Source of the DNA: Phlebopus portentosus
Taxonomy: Eukaryota > Basidiomycota > Agaricomycetes > Boletales > Boletinellaceae
Direction of reading: 5' to 3'
Assembly (NCBI GenBank): GCA_037892935.1
Contig: JAYXKI010000019.1
Location: 124,001-188,000 of the forward strand
Length of the DNA stretch: 64,000 nt
Below the pieces are notes generated by a model. The model searched no databases and had not been told where the DNA came from. It saw nothing but the letters and a program-made list of their open reading frames with translations. Both the position numbers and the translations under genes were made by a program. Shown here piece after piece: positions 11,473-20,554 of this stretch. Each line of letters starts with the position of its first letter. Positions within the stretch are counted from its first letter, which is position 1.

Positions 11473-13429
11473 ATGGTGGATCTCAAAATCTGGTGCCTCC
11501 TTATCGACCACGAGAAAAAGGCTGCCTTTGGAGATGTCTTTTCCGTCATCGTCGGCCCTGACGCATGCATTGAAGACTTGAAAAAGAAAGTCAAGGAAGA
11601 GCAACCAGACGTCCTCGGGAACGTCGCTCCTAGAGTGCTCACTGTGTGGAGATGCACGGACTCCGAAATCGATTTTGTCGACGTAGACCCCGACAACTTT
11701 AATGACCGACTAAGCGAGGTCTTCTCCCGCGACAAGGAGAAAGTCAAGAAGCTCATGCCGATGCAGAAGGTGGAACCATGCAAAGACGAGATAATATTTA
11801 TCAAGGTTCCCGGTCCTTCAGAGCTTCCCGCGATAAAGCGTAAGCCCGGTGCAGTCATATTCTCGACTGCTCTCTGATGTGATCATAGGTCGCAATGTGA
11901 CCCTTTCAACGTTCAGGGAGGCAATGTCTGTTGACAATTTCGATGGCATTTTGAAGGCGCACCAACGGCTCTTTACGGGAAGATTGGATGATCGATATGG
12001 GCATCCTGTTGCTCTCTTTCATCAGGAATTGGCCTTGCTACAGCAGCAACTCCAAACGCTTGATGCGCAAGTCAAGACCGGTCAAGACTGGTCAAACCCG
12101 GAACGCCCAGAAGAACCTAAAGAATTTAATGATGACCTGCTTCGGACCGCCATACAGTATTTCGGCGCGTCTTGTGACTGCTACGAATCGGAAATTCAAC
12201 GATGGTTTCAGATAAGAGAGTTTTTCGAATGGATTTTCGGGGAGAAAATAGAGGAGCAAAAGCGCAGCAGCGAATCCAAGCGTGGGAGCAAGGGTAAAGG
12301 CTCAAACGGCGTTAATGTCACGGCTGTCTGGGGAAACCATGTGGTTTTGGAGATTAAGAATGCAACAGGATTGGCTGGCGACGCGAGCTTGCAGGCCGCG
12401 GTCTGGTATGCAAAGCACTGCATCACTTCGAAGGAGGTCCATAATATTATTTCCTCTCGTTTCTCAAATGCTGATACGGAATTTGGATAGGGAAAGTTCG
12501 AGCACAGCAAGTTGCCCGTTATTCTTATCGGCGTCATGGGAAACGTGCTCGAGATTTCCATAGCGGTATTCTTGGAGGAAGTCATTGTGGACAAAATCCT
12601 TCATTTCGAGGTGCTCAATGGCCACAATCAGGATGAGACGGTCGTCAAGCTGGCCCTGATTGCCTCAGCACTGAAGACTTGCGCTGGCAAGCTTCAGCGT
12701 GAATACGCTAATCTCGAGCGGACATCCGAGCGAGCTGAGGAAGAGACTTGGCATCTGCCTTGCCCCTCGGCGAGTCCTCGTTCTCCAAATTCATTGGTTT
12801 CAGCAGTGAAATTCAAGGCGAAGCTGAGTCGAAGCAATGAGGAACTCATCAAACTCAAGGGGGAGAACGCAGAAATGCGATCGCTCTTCCTTGCCACGTA
12901 CTGCAAACAAGAAGTCATAGTCAAATTTGCAATGACCTACAACGAGTCCGCACACTCTGCACTAGCAGATCAGAACCTTGCACCGAAGCTGCACCTCTGC
13001 GAACAAGTGATCGGTGGACTGAAAATGGTTGTCATGGATCGCGTGCACGGGAAGCGGATGTGTGACGAGCGCAAGAACAGTCTTCCGCGCAAAGTCTTCG
13101 ACGATCTTGAGAAGGCTTTGACAATCATCCATGATAAAGACGTTGTGTTTGGTGATCTCCGTGACACAAACGTAATGATCACGAAGAGCGATGTCGAGGT
13201 GGAGGTGGAGGCGAAGCTCATCGACTTCGACTGGGCCGATAAACACGGGAAGGGGAGGTATCCGGCTCTGATCAACACCGATCTTAGCAAGGAGGAGTTG
13301 TCCCCCCACGTTGGTCCGTGTGAGTTCATGTATAAGGAGCACGATAAGTATGCACTCTCGAAGCTGATTTCGAAGTATTGCGACGAGACTACGTATATTA
13401 GTACCAAGTGCGAAGAGCTGGAGCGGTGA
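11473..13429 (+). CDS. Crinkler (CRN)-type protein with nuclease-like and kinase-like regions
   Basis: Exons are 11473-11839, 11889-12436 and 12491-13429 (introns 49 and 54 bp, the second with a weak GTCCAT donor). They give 1,854 bases, 617 residues, with no stop in frame. The N-terminus (MVDLKIWCLLI, residues 1 to about 110) has the ubiquitin-like CRN header pattern, without a secretion signal. The middle has VVLEIKNATGLAGDASLQA (about residues 280-300), resembling the E-x-K core of a PD-(D/E)xK fold. The C-terminal part is kinase-like: VIVKFAM (lysine), VVFGDLRDTNVM (catalytic loop) and LIDFDWAD in place of DFG. This REase-plus-kinase order is known from fungal CRN proteins. The function may be a nucleus-acting effector or an inter-element/inter-hypha weapon; that part is inference. 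The start is the first ATG after a CA-rich leader, 119 bases from the transposon end. Confidence 0.82.
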
Positions 13430-14291
13430 ATATTGAAGTGGATTTACATCCAAATGCATAAGTAATGGCGGGAAGTAGCTATAATTTGATACGGAGGATT
13501 GTTGGTGAATCGGAGCTGTAGTGACGGAGGCGCTGAATGTAGTGGATTAGAGTATAACTACCTGCAATGAAAAGTTTATTCCAAAATTCATTGTTGTGTC
13601 TAGCTTCTGCTTCTCTTGATGAGTATATTCGGTGTGTTCGTGCGTGCAGTTATGAAGGGACGGAAGAATTCCACTATATGATGTGCCTTGCACAGTGATT
13701 GCGCAGGAGAAGCTGATGAACAATGTCTTGGTAATTGCAGAGAAATGACACAATCCATATAGAAAGTTAGAAACAGTATGTATACTACCGTTGACGAACG
13801 ACGCAAGAGTGCATCTGAGCGAGCGAATGTCCTGTTATCCACTGTAGAATAATGAGCTCTGTGCAACGAGGGAGACTCGGAGCTACCGAAGGACTGTAAC
13901 GGTGGGGATCGGCAATGCCTATGATTTTCGTCTGCGTGAGATTTGCGTCGGAGATCGAAAGTTTTCTCAATATAGTAGGTCGCTTAGAAATGTTGTATAA
14001 TACTTCACTCTCGACCACAATGTGCTATGGACTGCCTCCACAACACAAATCTATGCTTGTTTTTATAGCATTTCAGACTATATGAAGACTCTCTTGAAAT
14101 AATATGAAAAAATAACTCTTGTGTACTCAAAACGGAGTGCATATAATGCACTTCGTGTCCGACCGTCTTGTCTAGCTCAGTGCTGCGCAAGTCAAATGTC
14201 TATGAACGTCGCTCTGTAAGCTGCAAATGTCATTAAGATTCTACAGATCTCGACCACATTCAGATTATCAAAAAGGAATCGTCTCTCTATT
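13430..14291. other. Non-coding stretch with one dispersed repeat
   Basis: No intact gene was found. Bases 13785-13875 hold the minus-strand segment related to 6365-6475 (STVDNRTFARSDALLRRS). The rest is AT-rich and probably the 3' flank of the interrupted gene whose stop codon is at 14292. Confidence 0.5.
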
Positions 14292-14518
14292 CTACTGGGG
14301 CAGAGGCCGTCTTGATGTGACAATGGAACGGTAGTGCTCGGGAATCGAATCGACCGTGCACAAGTTCTTCCGTACGAGGGCGCACAGGGCCGCGACGATT
14401 TTGTCGTCCTTTTTCTTGATGGTTGATACTGCAGGTAAGCTCGTGTCCATTTTTCGAAGCTTCTTAAGCTGATCGGTCAATTGTTTGACGTTCAATTCCA
14501 CCAGCTCCGTCGGAACGT

Positions 14519-16237
14519 TGTAGACTATCAGACTCTCCTAGACAGGGACAAAGGCGGCGGCGGCGGCGGCGTTCGACCACAGGGAGGCGATGTCAAAGGT
14601 GTCGAGAGGAAAAAGGGGAGGTCCTACCAGATCTACAGACTACCTACAGGCTTTCAGAAGCGACACTCAGCTCAGATGTACAAGGATCTGGCCGTGAGGG
14701 CAGATCCGCCGCGCCTTCGAATAACTCGCCGCGGCGATCCGGGCCTCGGCGACTGTATAGGGATCGCCGAGTCCGACTGAACCGGCGAAGGGGTCGCAGC
14801 GGCGGAGTGGGTGCGGGGCCGGCGGAGGTTCGCACCAGTGCAATTCCGCCTGGTAGTCGGGGAGATGACGTCGGAACGACACAGAGAGGGTGCGGGAGAG
14901 AGAGAGTCGACACCACTTAAAAGGGGAGTAGTGTCGGCGGTGGAACGACGCGGAGGCGGCGGAGGCGGCGAGAAGTGGGAGACTGGACTCAGTCGAAAAG
15001 GGGCGCCGGCGCCGACGGAAAGGGTGAGCACAAGAAGAGTGACAGCTGCGTCGAGGCGTCGACGAAGTATAACAGATGCCTAGAAGAGTGACGGCTGCGT
15101 CGAGGCGTTGAGGAAGAATCACAAATGTTCAGGGGCCGAGCGGCGGCGGAGGCTAGAGAGAGAGAGACGGCGATGCAGATATGAGTGGGACGTCCCCGGA
15201 GCGATTACTAGACGAGTGACAGCTGCGCAGAGGGGAGACGACCAGGGCGGCGAATGAGCTCGGCGGCTTCTATCCTGTGAGATCCGGGGCCACGCCGTCA
15301 GGACGGGATCGGCGAGGGCACGTGACCGGGAGTTCGCCCGATCCGGCTGTCTGATTCTTTTGTATATACTGGTTTCTTGGAGGAGGCTTCTTTACTTGTG
15401 GTTGGTCTCTGGTAGCTGCGTTCTAGAGTGTATATCTGCTGTTTTTTAGGATAGATACATGCTCTCTATATATACTATGAGTCCTTGATAAGAAATATCA
15501 CTTAAAGCGGCGGGCGGCGAGGCGTGACAGGCGCGCCGCGACGGCGGGGGCCGCCGCCGAGATGCGCCGCCAAGCCACCAAGACCTAGGGGCGCCCCAAT
15601 CGGAACGGCGGAGTGCTGGTACGTCGTGTCGAATGTCGGGGCCGTTCGGATCGGTCAGGGCGCGCTCTATATAGATCTGAAACGCCAAGGGGTCGAATAA
15701 AACTAAAAAGGGGAATATACGGACGGCCGCCGGGTGCGCTACTGCGCTCGGCGTACAATGTGGGATGGTAAGAATATGAAACAATCAACGAAATGGACCT
15801 GAGATTGGCTATCGTTCACCCAGCTGGCGCGGCGGCGGGCATACACCTCCGCGATGGCGCGATATACATCCGCCGCAGCGTATCCGGCCGCCGTGCGAGC
15901 ACTTCCGAAGCCCGGAGTCACCGGATTCGGCGGAACCGTTCTTGAGAGAGGCTGGAGAAGGGGAACTAGGATTTGGTCGAAGGGAGGACAAGGTGATCAT
16001 AAGATAGGAGTGGAGGCGTCGCCGCCGGTTCGTATGGTCGGCGGCGGCGGCGGCGTGGATGCTGTTCCTAGGCCGCCGAAGGTCCGGCGGCCGCTGAGCA
16101 GGCTGTATTATGGGTAACGGCGGCGAAGGCTGGTTTGCTGACAATAGTACGCGGGGTGTCCTGGGTATGGCATAGGGGAGTACCGCCCTTACAGGCCTGT
16201 GCCGCTGGACCGGTACAGGTTAGTGCGGCGCACTACA
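14519..16237 (-). repeat. 3' LTR of the Gypsy element
   Basis: It is 1,719 bp, TG...CA ended, and has the same length as the other LTR. It contains a CGG run near 14549 and a 49-bp tandem duplication (15033-15081 and 15082-15130, shared GTGAC-GCTGCGTCGAGGCGT core). It also contains TATATA-type motifs near 15360 and 15470 that could form a promoter for minus-strand transcription; that last point is inference. Confidence 0.93.
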
Positions 16238-16246
16238 TCTCCTTCT
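16238..16246 (-). other. Polypurine tract
   Basis: On the element's sense strand the nine bases AGAAGGAGA directly precede the 3' LTR. This is the expected place and composition for the plus-strand primer of reverse transcription. Confidence 0.7.
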
Positions 16247-16362
16247 GACGAAGTAAAAAAATGATTAAAAAAAAATGCTGGGTAGTGTAGGGGAGGTATT
16301 TAGGCGAAGTTGAGCGGGGGTTGTGATGTAACTGGGTGGTATGTCTGTGACTTGCTCCTGGA

Positions 16363-17952
16363 TTAGTCTTCGGTTGTGAGATCGATCATCGGCGGATCGT
16401 GGATTGGTGCGGCGGTGTGCGGTGGAGGGTTGGCTCTGTCCGCCGCATCTTGTTGAGGTACGTTGTTGAGGTATGGGTGATGTTCAATGGATTCCCGAAG
16501 CTCGGCGAGGTGCTCTTCGATGTCCTGGGCGGCTGCGATTGCTGAGAGCGAATACTGTTGTGCTTGGAGTATAATGGCGATGACGTTGGCGGCGCAGTCG
16601 CGTATATCATCGTCGCCGCGCTCGTCGAAGAGGCGTAAGACTTGGATTATGGCATTGTGGGATAGGTCTGAGGCGGCGTCGGAGTAAATGACGGCGTTTT
16701 CGAGTGCAATAGGCCCTTCTCTGAGGATGGCGAGGGGGGCATTGGGTAGTACGCCATCGCCGATAGGCGTGCCGAGAAGTATGGGGATCGTAGTGAGGGC
16801 GCCGCCGATGCGGAGCGTTTCTCGGATGCGGCAAACGAGTGTCGCTTTGTTGGCAGGCGTCAGATGGTGTCTGGCGAAGAGTTCGGGGATGATCTGAAGC
16901 ATCGCGGGGACGTGTCTGGCGGGGAACGGCATCGCCGCAGGAAACGCGTCGGCGAGGAGGTCGCAAAATGATCCCCAGTTTCCTCCGGAGAGGCGTGGGT
17001 CTTGACAGAGGAGTTGCTGGGCGTCCGGCGAGGCCCAAATGTACAGCAGGAAGATTAGAGTCGCCGTGTCGGGGCAGGGGTGATGAAAACTGCGAAGGGC
17101 GGCGATGAGAATATTTGGTAGAGCGGTGTAATCAGGGTGCCATGGGTAGAGGAGCATGGGGTGCCCGGGAAGTGTGATTAATTGGGCGAAGTTGAAATCT
17201 AAAAGGTGTTGGGCATGGCGGGGGAAGTGGACTGGGTGCGGGACTTGGAGTAGTGGTGTCGCCGGTGCGAATGGGAACGCTTCGGCGAGGCTGGGAACCA
17301 GCTGGGGCATGTTGTAAGGAGCGCCGATGGTATTCGTAATCTGTAGGGTAGATGTTTTGGGGGCGGTGAGTAGTTCGCCGACCGCTTTATATATTTTCGG
17401 CGAGTGTTTTCCGGGTTGGCCGGAGGGTATGACGGCTTTTGGCGAGGTGAAGTTGCCAGTATTATAGTGTAGAGGCCAATATAGGCGAAAGCCGAAGTAG
17501 TGTTCTAATGGAAGGGGGCCTAGGCGAAGGTGTTTCGTGTAGGCGGATCGTCGGCGGGACGAGTAAGTGGGATGGGAGGCTAGCGGCGAGGCTGGTTCGC
17601 CGGTAGTTCGGGTATGGTGGCCTGTAGCGGCGTGGGGCGAAGCGAACTTCGAATGGGAGGGGGCCTGGGCGAAGGAGTTTCGTACAGGCCGGTCGTCGGC
17701 GGGACGAGTGAGTGGGATGGGAGGCTCGCGGCGAGGCTGGTTCGCCGGTAGTTCGGGTATGGTGGCCTGTAGCGGCGTGGGGCGAAGCGATCTTCGAATA
17801 GAAGGGGGCCTGGGCGAAGGAATTTCGTATAGGCGGGTCGTCGGCGGGACGGGCTTCGATTTAGAAGGGAGTTCGGAAGTAAAGTTTAAATGGTTAATCA
17901 TGGAGGGTGTCGTCATATCATGATCTTGATCTGGTACCAGATATGGATACAA
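16363..17952 (-). CDS. Extra sense ORF of the Gypsy element, unknown function (529 aa)
   Basis: It lies downstream of pol and before the 3' LTR, in the place an env-like or accessory ORF would occupy. The first 150 residues are Pro/Arg/Ser-rich and low in complexity. From about residue 150 the sequence is hydrophobic-helical (LLDFNFAQLITLPGHP, PDTATLIFLLYIWASP) and looks like a folded all-helical domain. It ends MIDLTTED, which resembles a SUMO-interaction style hydrophobic-acidic tail. I see no signal peptide or clear membrane anchor, so an envelope role is not supported. The start is the first ATG of the frame; an upstream exon cannot be excluded. The 5' end is built partly from a 146-bp DNA repeat read in different frames. 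Confidence 0.55.
   Translation of the reverse strand: MYPYLVPDQDHDMTTPSMINHLNFTSELPSKSKPVPPTTRLYEIPSPRPPSIRRSLRPTPLQATIPELPANQPRREPPIPLTRPADDRPVRNSFAQAPSHSKFASPHAATGHHTRTTGEPASPLASHPTYSSRRRSAYTKHLRLGPLPLEHYFGFRLYWPLHYNTGNFTSPKAVIPSGQPGKHSPKIYKAVGELLTAPKTSTLQITNTIGAPYNMPQLVPSLAEAFPFAPATPLLQVPHPVHFPRHAQHLLDFNFAQLITLPGHPMLLYPWHPDYTALPNILIAALRSFHHPCPDTATLIFLLYIWASPDAQQLLCQDPRLSGGNWGSFCDLLADAFPAAMPFPARHVPAMLQIIPELFARHHLTPANKATLVCRIRETLRIGGALTTIPILLGTPIGDGVLPNAPLAILREGPIALENAVIYSDAASDLSHNAIIQVLRLFDERGDDDIRDCAANVIAIILQAQQYSLSAIAAAQDIEEHLAELRESIEHHPYLNNVPQQDAADRANPPPHTAAPIHDPPMIDLTTED
17508..17862. repeat. ~146-bp tandem direct repeat (about 2.4 copies)
   Basis: The phrase cgtcggcgggacgag or its close variant recurs near 17548, 17694 and 17840, with the intervening gctggttcgccggtagttcgg also repeated. 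A period of about 146 is not a multiple of three, so successive copies encode different peptides in the sense ORF, yet no stop arises. Confidence 0.85.
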
Positions 17953-18450
17953 TGGCCTTGTAGTCAGGGGTAGTGGTACATCGGAAATACAATTCGGCGG
18001 GATTTTGGCGGTCCGGGAACCAGTCGGGGACGCCAGGTAGTTAACTAGGGCGGTGTAGGTCGTAGCATATAGGTTGAGGATTTGTTAATGGGTGTAGGTA
18101 CGGCTAGGGTAGGGTGTGCGGCGATATTTGATGATCGGCGGGGGGGATCGGCGTAGAATGTTGTATCGGCCGGCTTGGCAGGGGTCTGGAAGGTTGGGGC
18201 TGTGTTGTGGCGGGGTTCGGCGGATTGTTCCGGCGAGTTTTGGAGGGGGGAGAGTCGCCGAGGGGTTTGTGGAATTTGAGTGGAGATTGCGGCGGAGCAG
18301 TGGGGAGGATTTGGTAATTGATTGGTAAAAAGGGGGCGGGGAGGTCGCGTGTATGGAGGGCTGAAATCGGAGTTTGAATTGGGTGCGGCGAGGATATAGA
18401 CGACGGGGACTCGTGTCTGAGTTCCCCGTTTCTCTTTTTCTCTTTCCACC
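17953..18450. promoter_or_regulatory. Divergent spacer between the sense accessory ORF and the antisense gene
   Basis: About 500 bases separate the start of the minus-strand ORF (17952) from the plus-strand start (18451), which point away from each other. A shared internal promoter is inferred from this arrangement only. No clear TATA box was found. Pyrimidine-rich ctctttttctctttcc directly precedes the ATG at 18451, as is common at fungal start regions. Confidence 0.35.
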
Positions 18451-20117
18451 ATGGCGCCGACGATTCTCAGCGTCAGCAGCAGCAGCGGCAGCGACAGCGA
18501 CAGCAGCAGCAACAACAGCAGGGAGGGGTCGGAGGCTCCCTCCGACCAGATGGAGGTGGACGCCGGGGCGGCGACGGGGGCTCCTGCCGCGGGCGGGATG
18601 TCGCGGGCCCCCAGCGGGCAAGAGGTCCCGCCGGAGTCGCAGGGGGAGACGGAGGAGGAGGGTGGGGAGGGGGGGGGGGGGGGGGAGGGGGGGGAGAACT
18701 GGACGCGGCCGTGTGGGCGGCCATTACGGCGGTGAGGGGGTGGATCGAGCGGGCCCGAAACGATGAGGGGCCCGCTGCCGATGAGCTCGATGGGCTCTTG
18801 GTAAATTTGCGTTCCCTTGATAATAACCGTGTGAGCTGACGATCTGGTTTACTTTTTCAGAAGGGGCTTGGGGAGCGCTTCCCCACGCTATCCGACGATG
18901 CGAGGGCTGAAAAGCCCGAATATTATTGCGCGGGGAGGTGGTTGGTGAACCGGGCGACGGTGGTGCGGATGGCCGCCGGGGAGGCTAAGGACGCCGCCGA
19001 GGCGTTGGACAAGGCCGCCCAGTCGGAGGTGAATCGCCTCCGACGCGTCGCGGAGAGGCTGGCCGAGCGCCGGGAGGAGGAGGCTCGTGAGGAGGCGAAG
19101 CGGAGCGCGGCGAAGGTGGCCGAGGAGGCGAAAGCCTCTTTCCTCAAGACGCTTGCCACCCTGCGAGTTGGGGGCCCGGAGGTCGTCGAGGCCTTCTGTA
19201 GGTCCTCAGGGCGCGATGAGGCGGGGAACCTGGTAAGTCGTTGTCTTGAATCTTGTTTTTTACTGTCTCTGATAATATCTTCTTAGGTCGCGGCGCCTAA
19301 AACGAGCACCAAAGCGAAGGTGCAGGCGCGTCCCGCGGCCAGGCCGGCGACGGGAAAGACGATTACTCTTCCTGGGTCGTCGATCCCTGGTCTTGAGGTG
19401 GCGGGTTCGTCCAGCGAGACGCTCAAGGGGGAGAGTGGTCGAGTGACGCGAGGGGGACGCTCGGGGACGGTCACGGGAAAGACCATTACTCTTGAGGTTG
19501 AGTCTGATGAGGGGTCAACGCGAGCGAAAAGGTCGAGTGGAAAGGAGGTATATGTCGATGTGTGTTTTATGTCCTGGATCTTATTCTTCACTGACATGTT
19601 TCGTTTCTAGGTGCCTCCCCTTCCGAAGCGCGTACGTGAGCCGGTGGTCGAGCCGCCGGCGAAACGAGCAAGAGCGCCGGGAGCGGCGGCCTCGGGTGGG
19701 GGCAGGGCGAAAGAGGAGGCGACAGGAAGACGGGACGGGGCGGTGAGTGCTGTCTTGAATTTTGTTCGTGACACTCTCTGACTATAATATTCAGAGGGAG
19801 GAGGGGGTTGGGAGTTCGAGAGGGTCGGGCGGCTCCCCAGGGGTCAGAGCCGCCGCCTCCTCGAGTTCGTGTCGCCGGGGTGCGAGCGGTGCATCGGGCG
19901 TGGGGAGGTGTGCACGAGGCGCCCGCCGGCGCTCCTGTGCCAGGCGTGCCGGGTATCGCACCACCGGTGCGATATCTTGGAGTCGGACGTGACCTTCCTG
20001 GCGCAGCAGGAGGTCCTCGCTCTCCGCCGGCAGCTGGAGGGGATGGAGTCGACGTTGGCGGGAGAGAGTGCGGGTGGGGGGGTGGAGGAAAAGGCCCAGG
20101 GTGAACGCCGTGGATAG
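18451..20117 (+). CDS. Antisense spliced gene inside the retrotransposon; C-terminal Zn2Cys6-type cysteine pattern
   Basis: Exons are 18451-18800, 18861-19232, 19287-19547, 19611-19742 and 19797-20117 (introns 60, 54, 63 and 54 bp). All junctions after exon 1 are in phase 0. Exon 1 has one frame break: a run of about 17 G (18669-18685) must be one longer, or two shorter, for the frame to pass into ELDAAVWAAITAVRGWIER; then the product is 478 residues. The parts are an acidic Ser/Glu-rich start (MAPTILSVSSSSGSDS), a charged coiled coil (AERLAERREEEAREEAKR), a basic linker with PPLPKRVREP, and near the end C-x2-C-x6-C-x8-C-x2-C-x6-C (CERCIGRGEVC to RVSHHRC). This spacing fits fungal binuclear zinc clusters, which are normally N-terminal. 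It is transcribed against gag-pol and converges on the pol 3' end. The role could be DNA or nucleic-acid binding; this is inference. Confidence 0.68.
18669..18685 (+). repeat. Poly-G tract in exon 1 of the antisense gene
   Basis: A run of about 17 G, followed after one A by eight more G, sits exactly where the open frame changes. It could be a real slippage site, an assembly length error or an inactivating change in this copy. Confidence 0.85.
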
Positions 20118-20554
20118 GCGGCGAGCCAAACGACGCAAACGGCGTCGGCTCGCGGTCTTCGGCGACCATGAAGCGCCCTTGGGCCGAAAAAATATTAAAA
20201 AAATAGGAAAAATATAAAAGTACAAAAATATTGTATTTTTCTTTTTCTTGTGTACTATAGTGGCTTGTAATAACAAGCCGAATGTTTTTCTTGTGAGGAT
20301 GGTTCTTTGTGAGATCAGGGAATGTAAGATTGAGATGGGCTGGAGTGAAATAGGGAGGATAGGCGCCCTAAAAATAGCGCCGGGGCCGAAAGAATGACTT
20401 GAGTAAGGTGAAAATGTGGGAGGGGGTGACTCGGCGTCTCGCCGCAGTCGTTTGGGTGATGATTGGAGAGAGTGAAGATAGCGGCGGGTCCGAATAGGTG
20501 ACTTAGGGAATGTGTATATAAGGGAGAGGGTGATTATGAGGCTTCGGCGGATCT
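20118..20554. terminator. AT-rich convergent 3' region shared by antisense gene and pol
   Basis: The plus-strand antisense gene ends at 20117 and the minus-strand pol ends at 20555, so both transcripts run into this spacer. An AT-rich island (about 20185-20245, with several aaaaata/tattttt blocks) stands out from the GC-rich element and may serve as a two-way polyadenylation region. No coding was seen. Confidence 0.4.

Noticed and set aside
14667..15122. Several 90-150 residue open frames inside both LTRs
   Set aside because: Present on both strands and in several frames because the LTR is GC-rich; they lack motifs and are the expected shadows.
16363..17952. Calling the extra sense ORF an envelope gene
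   Set aside because: There is no signal peptide, cleavage site or membrane-anchoring helix; position alone is not enough.
18473..18724. Minus-strand Pro/Ser-rich frame opposite exon 1 of the antisense gene
   Set aside because: Homopolymer shadow of the poly-G and GAC/AGC repeats, with no conserved texture.
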